NCBI RefSeq assembly: GCF_019649055.1
Contig: NW_026570398.1
Span: 1-64,000 of the forward strand
Reading direction: 5' to 3'
DNA: 64,000 bases
Source of the DNA: Paramacrobiotus metropolitanus
Lineage: Eukaryota; Tardigrada; Eutardigrada; Parachela; Macrobiotidae
Below are positions 1-8,418 of this stretch, one piece after another. Below the pieces are notes generated by a model. That model saw only the letters and a program-made list of their open reading frames with translations, searched no databases and was not told the origin of the DNA. Positions within the stretch are counted from its first letter, which is position 1. Every line of letters starts with the position of its first letter. The translations under genes were made by a program, and so were the position numbers.

Positions 1-98
1 CAGAAGGATGGCGAAGTACCAGAGCGTACTTCAAAAGGACTTGCAACAATCCTTTTTCGATCCACGCACTGCTACGATGAAAGATAATGACCTCATAA

Positions 99-305
99 GA
101 AACGAGAAAAGAGGAAATAGAAGCGGTCAAATCAAAAGCTGAACAATTGGGCCGTGATATAGCGAAAGCCATCGAAGAGAGAAAGGCTAAACAGAAGAAA
201 AAGAAACTGACTCCTACAAAATTGCTGACCCAGAAAGGTGAAGTTGAAGATGCGGCCGACAAAGAACTCCTTGATCGGATAACTAAAGGACGCAAAGAAA
301 ATTAA
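99..305 (+). CDS. 3' end of a Lys/Glu-rich ORF, 5' end unresolved
   Basis: A 68-codon frame opens after a TAA at 96-98 and ends with TAA at 303-305. It has no ATG. The product is strongly charged: Glu/Lys-alternating helix-like sequence followed by a polybasic run (KQKKKK) and an acidic stretch. Composition resembles the other basic/acidic proteins of this element, so it may be the tail of an upstream protein reached by splicing or broken by a frameshift; an ATG frame beginning at 78 runs in parallel and dies soon after. Function unknown. Confidence 0.35.
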   Translation, partial: ETRKEEIEAVKSKAEQLGRDIAKAIEERKAKQKKKKLTPTKLLTQKGEVEDAADKELLDRITKGRKEN

Positions 306-420
306 CCCACATAAATACGAATAAGGGGATTTTACTTCACTAAAAATAGGAGTTGGGAAGGCGTAAAAAGGTCACCACCGCTATGAGAGCTAATCAATAT
401 TGTTTCATTATTACAGAAGG

Positions 421-426
421 TAAGCC
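421..426 (+). promoter_or_regulatory. Possible splice donor in 5' part of element copy 1
   Basis: The sequence AAG|GTAAGC at 418-426 is a good match to the metazoan 5' splice site, and lies just before the first clear ORF. With a strong acceptor at 5651-5665 and another at 8537-8555, it could join a common leader exon to downstream ORFs. This is a motif call only. Confidence 0.3.
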
Positions 427-431
427 AGTTA

Positions 432-926
432 ATGGACAGATTGGAACGACAGAATTCAGAGAATTCGGATTCGGAAAGTATTGGAAATCCATTAAAGACA
501 TCGACCCCAAAGAGAATGGAAGGGGAATATGGATATGACACTTCATATGGCGAAGGGTCGACGTCGTCAGCAGGAACGGCACAGAACGAGCCAGGCCAGG
601 GAGGTTATTATGGCGGCCCGGAGTATTATGTGTATCACGATCCGGGACAGCAGACGACTTATCAAGATACGGTTAACTGGGTGCGCCACGGCTTACCTGC
701 CGGAACCCAGTATTCGGGACAAATAATGAGCGCCCCTTATCAACCGCATCCGGGATCGTATACCCCTCCGATGGGACCACCGCAAGTGATGGGACCGGCA
801 AGAATGTTGATGCCGCCACCGCAACAGACTACACCGAGCAGATTTATGGGACATGGAGGATTTGGCGGAATATTAGCGGCCCAGTCGCAAAGGTCATCCC
901 CGATATTGCCGCCTTTCCCAGAATAG
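432..926 (+). CDS. Gly/Pro/Tyr/Gln/Met-rich low-complexity protein, element ORF
   Basis: 164 codons from ATG 432 to TAG 924-926. The N-terminal 30 residues are charged and Ser-rich; the rest is a low-complexity region rich in Gly, Pro, Tyr, Gln and Met of the kind found in intrinsically disordered, phase-separating or RNA-associated proteins. No catalytic motif is visible. The frame stays open after the TAG straight into the next ORF (12 nucleotides to the next candidate start, same frame), so the two may be one protein separated by a nonsense or readthrough codon. One AAAGGTCA (889-896) lies near its 3' end. Alternative: an untranslated low-complexity leader. Family not recognised. Confidence 0.5.
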   Translation: MDRLERQNSENSDSESIGNPLKTSTPKRMEGEYGYDTSYGEGSTSSAGTAQNEPGQGGYYGGPEYYVYHDPGQQTTYQDTVNWVRHGLPAGTQYSGQIMSAPYQPHPGSYTPPMGPPQVMGPARMLMPPPQQTTPSRFMGHGGFGGILAAQSQRSSPILPPFPE

Positions 927-962
927 GGAGGCCTATCATTGTTAGATATCGGAACGCCTCGT

Positions 963-2966
963 ATGAGAACACCGCAGCAACTGGGAGCGCAAAGACTTCA
1001 CAGGAACTCGCCACAAAAAGGAGCGAGGCGAGGAGGAAATCGGTTTGATTCACCACGACCGCGGGGCGTACTGCCATCGCTGGGCCCAAATTTGGAGCAG
1101 GTCGGACCAGATGGTCTACGGGCAACGCCCCCAGGTGAACCAACCGTACATGATTTTTCACCGAAACTTCCGCTGGATATGAGAGAAGATGATGCGCGAT
1201 TGAACGTGATCGTGGACAACGGAGAAAGACTGACAGCGACCGATACAGCGGCCATCCTGGATTTTAACCGAATGTGTCGGGATCTCTATAGAATCCATAT
1301 GCGAGTCGAGGACGAACATGCATTCTATGGAAGATTACTGAGTCTGGACGCGATCATCGAAGCAGCCCACATCACGATGAAGGAAAAGACTAAAAGCATT
1401 GAAGTTAAATATAAAGAGTTAGCAATCAGAATCGCCTCGATGAAACAGTACCATCCGGCTTTAACTCACAGAAAATGGCCGCCGATGATTGAGAAGATAC
1501 AGGTATTTCTCAAGCCGATTCCTAAAGAAAGGAGACCCCTGACAAGCAGCGTGGCGGGGCCATCGCAGGCATTAGTTGAAGCACCAGTAGAGGAGATGTC
1601 GGACAGTGCTCTCCTGGAAACAAAGAGAAAGATTGAGACCGAATTAACCGAACGAGCAGAAAGGTCACGGGCCAGTTCAACCGCAGGATCAGTACGTGGA
1701 CGTACCAGTTCAGTTACAGAACCGTCCAGCGGGACTGTAAAGAGTGGAAAAAGAGTAAGGTCACCGACGACAAGTCCAAAAGAAAGTGACAAAAAAGATC
1801 AGCGGACGAAAAATGTCACAACGAGTAAAATTCCAGTGGGCAGAAAGAGTGTGCCACCCACGCCATCGGATCCAGAAGCTGTTTCGATTCGAATTCCGAA
1901 ATGCAGGACTTTTACGGTCAAATATACGGGGATGGACCACAACGAACGGAAGGTCACGGCTAGGATAGTCGATAAAGCTACGAATAAAGAGATCGATTCG
2001 TATAACCCTCTGGCAGATAAGTCCGTTAAAACTGAGATTGGGGGAAAGTCAAAGGCAGAAGTCAACGAGGCATTACAGTTCATTCCTCCGGAAGAACGTC
2101 ATAATCCGAGAGTCCTCATTCAGATGATGAAACACGTGGTATCAAAAATCGCGACCGAAGAAAATGCGTGGATCCGTATTAAAGTGGGCACAAATGATGA
2201 CCACCTGGCATATACATACACAGTGGACGGGAAACTGCTGACGAAAGAGAGAATTCGGCCAAAACCGACAGCAGACATTGACCCAAATAAACGAACATTG
2301 GACGATTACGAGTCGACCCTGAAATATACTGATGGAACGTGCAGGAAAGTGACGCTGACACTCCACTTCGGCGATGGAACAACGGAATGCATAACCGCAG
2401 TAATCGTCGACCCGATAACAGGAGATCCGATTCCATACGCCCCATGGGACGTATCAGAAGAGAGCGCCGAACACGCCAATCGGGCAGCATTAGAGCAGCT
2501 ATGGAACTTGATACCAGCAAGTGAACGGCAAGATCCTTTAGTCCAAGCGAACACTCTGATCAGCATGATGCGACATCGAGCGGAAATAGACGAAGCCCAT
2601 TTCCGATTAACAAGAAGAAAGGAAAACGTAGCATATAAAACGGTGTTCTACGACGCACAGAATAACCCTTTATGGGAGGTCGTGACACAGGGTCAGACAA
2701 AAGAAACACCACATTTGGAAATTCAGTCCCAACACCCGGCACAAGAAAGCGGAGCCGGAGAGATGGCGGAGACCTCCGTAGCCGAAGTGGCAGGAACGGA
2801 GAGTACCAGGAGACCATCGAAACAGGACGAGTCGGAAGACGAGGAAGCTAACGATGATTCGGCAGAGGAACCGGCCGACGAAGATGACGACATGGCCGAG
2901 GAAGATAATCAGCCTCCGAAAGTGGTCGTTAACCGAGGAAGACGGCTAAACTGGATGAAGCCATGA
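963..2966 (+). CDS. 667-aa element protein with an internally duplicated ~120-aa domain
   Basis: The frame is open from the TAG at 924-926 to TGA 2964-2966; 963 is the first ATG. Order of parts: a basic Arg/Pro-rich N-terminus, a helical region (about 1140-1520), a Ser/Lys/Arg-rich linker (1560-1850), then two copies of an alpha/beta-looking domain (about 1900-2265 and 2320-2690), then a very acidic tail (2760-2960). The copies align through TVKYT / TLKYT, IVD(K/P) T-N/G, FIPPEERHNPR / LIPASERQDPL and a shared basic end (IRIKV / FRLTR). No known family was recognised. The stop overlaps the next start as ATGA, a layout known to allow termination-reinitiation in some viruses and LINEs. The duplicated domain suggests a structural or nucleic-acid-binding role, but that is inference. 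Confidence 0.6.
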   Translation: MRTPQQLGAQRLHRNSPQKGARRGGNRFDSPRPRGVLPSLGPNLEQVGPDGLRATPPGEPTVHDFSPKLPLDMREDDARLNVIVDNGERLTATDTAAILDFNRMCRDLYRIHMRVEDEHAFYGRLLSLDAIIEAAHITMKEKTKSIEVKYKELAIRIASMKQYHPALTHRKWPPMIEKIQVFLKPIPKERRPLTSSVAGPSQALVEAPVEEMSDSALLETKRKIETELTERAERSRASSTAGSVRGRTSSVTEPSSGTVKSGKRVRSPTTSPKESDKKDQRTKNVTTSKIPVGRKSVPPTPSDPEAVSIRIPKCRTFTVKYTGMDHNERKVTARIVDKATNKEIDSYNPLADKSVKTEIGGKSKAEVNEALQFIPPEERHNPRVLIQMMKHVVSKIATEENAWIRIKVGTNDDHLAYTYTVDGKLLTKERIRPKPTADIDPNKRTLDDYESTLKYTDGTCRKVTLTLHFGDGTTECITAVIVDPITGDPIPYAPWDVSEESAEHANRAALEQLWNLIPASERQDPLVQANTLISMMRHRAEIDEAHFRLTRRKENVAYKTVFYDAQNNPLWEVVTQGQTKETPHLEIQSQHPAQESGAGEMAETSVAEVAGTESTRRPSKQDESEDEEANDDSAEEPADEDDDMAEEDNQPPKVVVNRGRRLNWMKP

Positions 2967-4276
2967 ACCGTGAAAGGGCTAAGAAAGGTGACTTCCTAAA
3001 GAAACGGAAGGAAAAAGAAGATAAGAAGAAAAAGAGTGGTGATGAAAGCGAGAGCACAAGCACCCGGAAGAAAAAGGGAGAAAGAAAGAAGAAAGACGAA
3101 CCGTCGTCTCATGATGTCGAAATATTGGACGAATCAGTCGGTGAAGCGGAAGAAAGGTCATCCGTACCTATTATTCCTAAGAAATTCGTCATCGAATCGG
3201 CCACATCAAAGTTAAAGGTCACCGAACCTGAACCTTCAACATCCAAAGGAAAGGTCATAGCTGTGAAACAGATTGTACCAGTCGTCATCTCGGCATCTAC
3301 TACGAAAGAGCGTAAGGAGAAAGGAATCCGAGAGAAGGCAAAACGAGAGACGTCTCGCGAATCGGAAGCTTCGGAAGTGAGCCTTCCGAGTACTTCGACG
3401 GTTAGCATAAGGTCACACACGGACCCGAAAACGAATAGATCAAGAACCACAGAACCAGGAAGCCTAGCGGAGGCTCTTGAGAAAGGGAAAAAAGCAAAGA
3501 GCGAACCCGTAAAATCGAAAAAGAAAGGGAAAGAGGCCATGAAAATTGACGCACTGGCAATGGCCAACTATATCGAACCGGACGGTGACAGTGAACTTGA
3601 TTACTCGGGGGATGAAGCGGAATTTGAAGATCCCGATAGCGATAATTTGACCACGATTGACGAAATCATCGATGCGTTCGACGGAGCGGAGAAGAATTTT
3701 ACATGGATACGAACGACATCAGTAACATCAAAATTCAGAACGGGCTTAAAGAAATACTTGAGAAAAGAAATGCACCGTAGCTTCACCAAACAGAAGTTTG
3801 ATGTGGTGCTGGAATACGCTCGAAATGCGGGAAAACTCCTCCAGAAACATCCGAATTTCGCGTATAAGGCTAAGTTATTCAGACCGTCAAGTTCGGATAA
3901 GGCGCTGACGACTCCAAATGAAGATACCTCTATGCGAGTAGAAAGGGCAATCGCGGGAATGACAAGCCCGTTGGGGTCAACGAGTCACCGGATCAGCCAA
4001 TACATCAATGCTGTTTGGAATGACGGAAAAGGGATGATAAAGGAAATCGATACAGCCACTGAACGCGTATTGCCAAGGCTGATAAAACAGAATATCCTTT
4101 CAACAACGAACGCACATAAAGGATATCCGATCCGATATACGAGAGTAGGTCTGATACCGCCGGAAAAACAAGTCCACTGTCATATGTCCGACAGCCAGGA
4201 GACGGAAAAGGTGCCATCGAGTGGAGACCCGACAACTCCCATACTGAATCGGATCGCACAGTTAACAGCTGAATAA
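2963..4276 (+). CDS. 437-aa Lys/Ser/Glu-rich element protein
   Basis: ATG at 2963 overlaps the previous stop (ATGA). The first 200 residues are lysine-rich and disordered with repeated KKK and EKE patches resembling nuclear localisation signals. An acidic patch at about 3580-3680 follows, and then a more ordered C-terminal region (3690-4200) with Trp, Leu and basic residues. It ends at TAA 4274-4276, but the frame remains open for 48 nucleotides into the next ORF, so the stop may be a nonsense mutation or be read through. AAAGGTCA occurs three times (3153, 3214, 3250), in different reading phases. No homologous family recognised; a nucleic-acid-binding basic protein is a reasonable guess only. 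Confidence 0.55.
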   Translation: MNRERAKKGDFLKKRKEKEDKKKKSGDESESTSTRKKKGERKKKDEPSSHDVEILDESVGEAEERSSVPIIPKKFVIESATSKLKVTEPEPSTSKGKVIAVKQIVPVVISASTTKERKEKGIREKAKRETSRESEASEVSLPSTSTVSIRSHTDPKTNRSRTTEPGSLAEALEKGKKAKSEPVKSKKKGKEAMKIDALAMANYIEPDGDSELDYSGDEAEFEDPDSDNLTTIDEIIDAFDGAEKNFTWIRTTSVTSKFRTGLKKYLRKEMHRSFTKQKFDVVLEYARNAGKLLQKHPNFAYKAKLFRPSSSDKALTTPNEDTSMRVERAIAGMTSPLGSTSHRISQYINAVWNDGKGMIKEIDTATERVLPRLIKQNILSTTNAHKGYPIRYTRVGLIPPEKQVHCHMSDSQETEKVPSSGDPTTPILNRIAQLTAE

Positions 4277-4324
4277 GCAGCCGCCCAGGGTTCTTCTAAC
4301 AAAGCGACGAAAAAGAAAGGACCG

Positions 4325-4921
4325 ATGGACGTGGAATCGGAGGAGAGTGACGATGACACCCCTGTCCCAACGCCTCTGGAACCGACGATAGAAAAGTCTA
4401 AAGGTCAAGAGACATCAGGAACCGCGACGGAAGAAATCGAATCGAAAGGTCATGGGACTTCAGAAAAAGGGGAGAAAGAAAAGGTCATGCTCCAAATGGA
4501 CAAGGCAGCGGCAGAAGCAGAAGCTGCATCTGCGCGACAGGTGTACCAGAAATCATTGTTCGCACCATTGAAGGAGGCTTTTGAGAAAGAGCGGTCGAAG
4601 TCAGCAGGTGAAGTGGGAGGTCACGAGACTTTGCCACAGAAGGAGAAAACCGATGAACCGAAGTCTGCTCAGTCATCATCTGGCTCGCTGGCAAAACTAA
4701 AAATTGATGAAACGGAGACAACCGACCCAACGGGCTCGGCAATATCCCCCCAGAAAACGGAACCTAGCACTACGAAGACAAAGGAGGCGACAGATTATGC
4801 GCTAGGAGCACCGTTGGACGTGACTAACCGGACATGGAGCGAAGTCCAGGCTGCACTCCAGAATATTAGAGAAGGCGAGATGCTTGGCGCGGATCTGAAA
4901 AGACAAGTCGCTGAAAACTAG
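4325..4921 (+). CDS. 198-aa acidic/charged element ORF, in frame with both neighbours
   Basis: ATG 4325 to TAG 4919-4921, in the same frame as the ORF before it (after TAA 4274-4276) and the one after it (ATG 4943). The product is Glu/Ser/Thr/Lys-rich and probably disordered, with an acidic start (EESDDD), an Ala/Glu helical stretch near 4500-4560, and a C-terminal segment with a Trp (TWSEVQ) that could form a helix. Three AAAGGTCA octamers fall inside (4400, 4445, 4480), read as KGQ, KGH and KVM, that is, in two phases. It may be the middle of one long protein spanning 2963-5323. No function can be assigned. Confidence 0.45.
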   Translation: MDVESEESDDDTPVPTPLEPTIEKSKGQETSGTATEEIESKGHGTSEKGEKEKVMLQMDKAAAEAEAASARQVYQKSLFAPLKEAFEKERSKSAGEVGGHETLPQKEKTDEPKSAQSSSGSLAKLKIDETETTDPTGSAISPQKTEPSTTKTKEATDYALGAPLDVTNRTWSEVQAALQNIREGEMLGADLKRQVAEN

Positions 4922-4942
4922 AATGAAAGATCATCAGTCAGC

Positions 4943-5323
4943 ATGACCGAGCGAGTCTTGAAAAGAGCATATAAGGAAGGAAGACTGGGATGTAAATATA
5001 ACAAGGATAACAAAATTATTTACTACCTTCCGAAACAGGGCCAGGATCGTACACCCAGACTGAAAATGGAGCTAGAGGCCTGGAAGATAGCCATCACAGA
5101 TGTGGCTTTGGACGCCATCGGCGGTACCAATGGAGCGTCATGGAATGACCTTTCGAACTTCATGGCCGTCCATTATGAACTGGGAGAATTGAATATTGAG
5201 AACGATAGAGAATGGATCAAGGATGCCGTTGAAGCATTGATCGCAGATGAAGTGCTTCATATTAACCAAGATGGCCGAGTTGACTTCAAGCCGTATAAAC
5301 CGCCGGCGAAGGAGTCTGAGTGA
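4943..5323 (+). CDS. 126-aa small helical protein (winged-helix-like?), element ORF
   Basis: ATG 4943 to TGA 5321-5323, 21 nucleotides after and in frame with TAG 4919-4921. Unlike its neighbours it is not low-complexity: alternating helical segments, a Lys/Tyr-rich beta-like segment (KIIYYLP) near the start, a central amphipathic region (WNDLSNFM), and a terminal IADEVLHINQDGRVDF that reads like the recognition helix and wing of a small winged-helix domain. That fold assignment is only by eye. It could be the C-terminal domain of the preceding frame. No catalytic residues were identified. Confidence 0.5.
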   Translation: MTERVLKRAYKEGRLGCKYNKDNKIIYYLPKQGQDRTPRLKMELEAWKIAITDVALDAIGGTNGASWNDLSNFMAVHYELGELNIENDREWIKDAVEALIADEVLHINQDGRVDFKPYKPPAKESE

Positions 5324-5680
5324 ATGGGACGAGTGTAATGTGCAGCGAGTAATGAACCCTGCATATTACAGAAAAGCATAAAATAGTTAAAACGAATGAG
5401 AAAAGCTTTATGGAAAATTGAGAGTGAAAAGGTCAACTCGAGAAGTAGCGGCGATAAGACTAATAGAAAAGGTCACAGTAGTCAGAAAGTGCTGATAACG
5501 TGAGAAAGGTCACCACGTTATAGCGATAGAGAGAGATACAGGAGCTAGGAAAGTCTCAGCTCAGTAACGGAATAGGCGTAAAAACGATAGAAAAGCCTAG
5601 ATATTGGAAAAGAATGGAAAAGATTGACGTGGAAAGGTTACTATGACGGATTGTTTTAATTGCAGATTTTAAACGGAAAG
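5324..5680 (+). other. Inter-ORF region with three AAAGGTCA motifs and a splice-acceptor-like site
   Basis: No ORF. It carries AAAGGTCA at 5428, 5468 and 5505, spaced 40 and 37 bp, and a gaaaggtta variant near 5635. A pyrimidine-rich tract with ttgcag ends at 5665, 16 bp before the ATG at 5681, as expected for an acceptor that would put the 5681 ORF on its own spliced mRNA. The copy at 34 kb becomes recognisable at about the same place (aaagtctcagctca, here about 5549 and there about 34248), so that copy includes only this last ORF and the 3' end. Confidence 0.5.
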
Positions 5681-8320
5681 ATGGCACAGAAAGGTCAAGC
5701 CAATCGACGAAGTCAGGGAACACTTCCAATGGACGTCGATCAGTCTACGGGCTCTAACCCAAAGTGTCCGGACTGCTTACGGAATAACAGAAAGGTTGAT
5801 AAGAAGTTCCCGTGCTACACATGCGTTCATAAGTTGGGGGACCCACACATCATTTCACTCGTGGGAATTATGGAAGCTAAGCGAGGGAACATGGACGTTT
5901 TTCGAAACCTCATCAGCGCGAGGAATTACGGCAGCATCCCAGTAGAAGAGCGAATGTTACTCGAGGATCGTTACCGGGAGGCGATCCGGAATAACGAAAG
6001 TGGCTGGGACGAGACTTTGGAGCCGTTGAAATGCTCACAAACGGACGCATACCGAAAGAAATTTGAGGACGATCAGGAAAAGATGCGGCGGCAACAGCTG
6101 GAGGACGAACTCCGGGCAAAGATCAATGCGGCGAATCAAAAGGCGAGCGAACAGGCTGCACGAGAGGCGCTGCCAGACCCGTCGAGTTCAACTGTACCTA
6201 CAGCCAGCCTCAACGAAGATGAAGCTCAGTTGATACGTCAGTCCCTTATTATTCAGATCGATACGTTGACAAACGATCCGGCCGCTATGCAACAGGAACT
6301 ATTTGATGCGCTATTGCGGGAGAAGTTGCGATTGCAGAAGGGGTTTGCCCCAGCACCATACATAAAGAAGGAAATCGAAAGACGTATGGAAGCACTGCGT
6401 AAATCTCGCCAAACCGAAAGCGATGTACTGCAAGCGCTCAGAAGTTTCAAACGTGGAGACGACTTCAAAAGACAGACATCTCCACCAAGACGGGAAAGGT
6501 CACACGGACATTCACGTGAACACGAGCAAACCTCCGAGAGACGAAGCGAAAGGTCACGTGAATACTCCCGCGAAAGGACACGGGATTACCGTAATGAAAG
6601 GTCACGCGAGCGTTCCCGCGACAGAGATTACCGTGGCGGAAGAGGATGGGTGCGCCATGGAAATGAGATAACGGAGACAAGCATCCAACGAAAAATCGAC
6701 ACGGCAAAGATTCTAGCAGCGACCAGAGGACGTGAAGAACAACGGCGTGCGGAGTCATACCGTACAGAGCCTGAAAAGAAAGGTCATCAGGTGCCGTTGG
6801 GAGTGGCGTTCTGTAACCGCAATGTTAGAATGTCTACACCGGAAAGGTCGTGGGATAAAAGACGCGAACACACGCGGAATCGCACGCCAGACCCACAGGA
6901 TAAACGATGGCAGGAAAGAGCCAGGTATTATGCGGGTTTCGAATCTGGCGCGAGCAAAAGGTCATCGAGTGCGGAACGGGAAGATTCACCTCCGAAATAT
7001 CAGCGAATGGAATCAACGGTTCATGTGGTGGATCCAATCATTAGCGCTGCGCAAGAAGATGACCCGATGGAAGGAGCCAGTTCAGTCGCAGAAGTGTCCC
7101 AACAAAATGTGACCCATCGACGAAACGTAATTCTGGACAGTGACCTCCATCCGGCTACACCGGCGAGTAATGAACCGCCGCAGTCAGAATCAGGAGAACG
7201 AAGCGCACAAGAAAGTCAGCGCGAACCGGACGAACGCCGTGAAAGCGACCGGCGAACGACTTCCCGATTCGATAACCGGCACCCTGATACTATCGACATG
7301 GAATACCATATGAACGACACTGACGAACAAAAGACGGAAATCTGTCGATACATGGGGATCGAAGATGACTCAGCGGAGGCGAATGAGATTCACACGATTC
7401 TGAATCAGCTTCGCCAATTTTTATGCGATTCGGGCTATGCGAAGGAAATCAAAGAGGGAGTGGAACAAGGAAGTTTCCGCCGAGTATACATCCCCCGCGA
7501 TTCAGTAAGGGATTGTTATCTCCCTATTCGACGAAACGGGTTACATAGCCTACTGAATCTGAGTTTACTTGATGTACCACTGGATACGACTGACCCCGTC
7601 GGGATGACACAATTCTATTATAGAGACTATCCCGAACGACAAGAATATGTGGCTCAGTTCGTTCTACGACATGTGAACCCAGCCTTTAAGTTGCTTACAG
7701 CAAGAGCATCGATAGGATTACAAGTGGATCCTAAAGACCATGCCGCAAGAAGGATGGGGCAGAAGGTCTTCGCTGCGAGATTGGCACATTACAAGACACA
7801 GAATCAGTTGGTATCCAATACCATGAAGGACGATATCCCACCGCTCTTTCGACCGCATGTGGCGAAATTGGGAGAACCTATGGAACATGTCGGGATAGCC
7901 CACACGGCAGGAAAGGCGCTGAAAAAGTGCAAAATACGAATGGAAAAGGGCAATCTTACACAACGACATGCCTCCCAAGTTGAAGAGAGGATCAATAAGA
8001 TCAAAGATACCATGGGAAGCGACTACGTTGAACCAGTGCACGGAGTTGACGTCTACATAACGGAATTTCTGGTAAATAAAGGCGACCGACGCCTGGAACG
8101 CGCCCCCAACCAGATAGGACGACGCGGTCTACGAAACCAGCAGCTTCGAGAGAACCTCGCCGACGTACAACGTCGATTGGCGGATGACCCTGATAACCGA
8201 AGACTGCGGTTAGAAGAAAACAACGCACGCCACCGAGTTGAGGCGGTTAAGCGCAGTCGCCAAGGAAAGGTCGCGGTCAGCGAGAGATTGATTCGGAAAA
8301 GGTCATGGGAGTTGATTTAA
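5681..8320 (+). CDS. 879-aa CxxC-x12-CxxC protein with RS domain; main element protein
   Basis: The frame opens earlier (TTG 5660); 5681 is the first ATG, just after a splice-acceptor-like site. Near residues 29-48 is CPDC-x12-CYTC, a probable zinc-binding knuckle. Then come a helical region (about residues 80-240), an Arg-Ser/Arg-Glu domain (about 6480-6640; RERS, SRERSR) like SR splicing factors or viral nucleocapsids, an acidic Pro/Ser linker, and a conserved C-terminal domain (about 7290-8250; DPVGMTQFYYRD, LRHVNPA). The copy at 34 kb conserves the CPDC...C..C motif, the helical region, the RS start and the C-terminal domain (DPTGMTQFCYRD, LRHVNPA), so those parts were under protein selection in at least one lineage. 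Many RS-domain codons coincide with the AAAGGTCA octamer (gaa agg tca = Glu-Arg-Ser). Likely a nucleic-acid-binding structural protein; no enzymatic motif seen. Confidence 0.7.
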   Translation: MAQKGQANRRSQGTLPMDVDQSTGSNPKCPDCLRNNRKVDKKFPCYTCVHKLGDPHIISLVGIMEAKRGNMDVFRNLISARNYGSIPVEERMLLEDRYREAIRNNESGWDETLEPLKCSQTDAYRKKFEDDQEKMRRQQLEDELRAKINAANQKASEQAAREALPDPSSSTVPTASLNEDEAQLIRQSLIIQIDTLTNDPAAMQQELFDALLREKLRLQKGFAPAPYIKKEIERRMEALRKSRQTESDVLQALRSFKRGDDFKRQTSPPRRERSHGHSREHEQTSERRSERSREYSRERTRDYRNERSRERSRDRDYRGGRGWVRHGNEITETSIQRKIDTAKILAATRGREEQRRAESYRTEPEKKGHQVPLGVAFCNRNVRMSTPERSWDKRREHTRNRTPDPQDKRWQERARYYAGFESGASKRSSSAEREDSPPKYQRMESTVHVVDPIISAAQEDDPMEGASSVAEVSQQNVTHRRNVILDSDLHPATPASNEPPQSESGERSAQESQREPDERRESDRRTTSRFDNRHPDTIDMEYHMNDTDEQKTEICRYMGIEDDSAEANEIHTILNQLRQFLCDSGYAKEIKEGVEQGSFRRVYIPRDSVRDCYLPIRRNGLHSLLNLSLLDVPLDTTDPVGMTQFYYRDYPERQEYVAQFVLRHVNPAFKLLTARASIGLQVDPKDHAARRMGQKVFAARLAHYKTQNQLVSNTMKDDIPPLFRPHVAKLGEPMEHVGIAHTAGKALKKCKIRMEKGNLTQRHASQVEERINKIKDTMGSDYVEPVHGVDVYITEFLVNKGDRRLERAPNQIGRRGLRNQQLRENLADVQRRLADDPDNRRLRLEENNARHRVEAVKRSRQGKVAVSERLIRKRSWELI

Positions 8321-8418
8321 CGGAACCGGTTGACCGAACGTCTGACGGTAATCAGCCAGAAAGTACTAAGAAGCGCCCGCCAAGAGATGGCGAGGATGAT
8401 TCAAATGAAATGGAATAG
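8305..8418 (+). CDS. Short acidic overlapping ORF (37 aa)
   Basis: ATG 8305 lies inside the last AAAGGTCA of the coding part, 16 nucleotides before the stop of the big ORF and in another frame, and runs to TAG 8416-8418. The product is hydrophilic and acidic at its end (GEDDSNEME). In the 34 kb copy the big frame itself continues past the equivalent position, so this may be the original C-terminus displaced by a frameshift here, or chance. Low confidence that it is translated. Confidence 0.25.
   Translation: MGVDLTEPVDRTSDGNQPESTKKRPPRDGEDDSNEME

Noticed and set aside
844-1255. Minus-strand ORFs under the plus-strand element genes (also 1466-1792, 1799-2083, 3109-3567, 5913-8228)
   Set aside because: Shadows of the sense frames; composition follows the reverse complement of the coding strand and no domains are visible.
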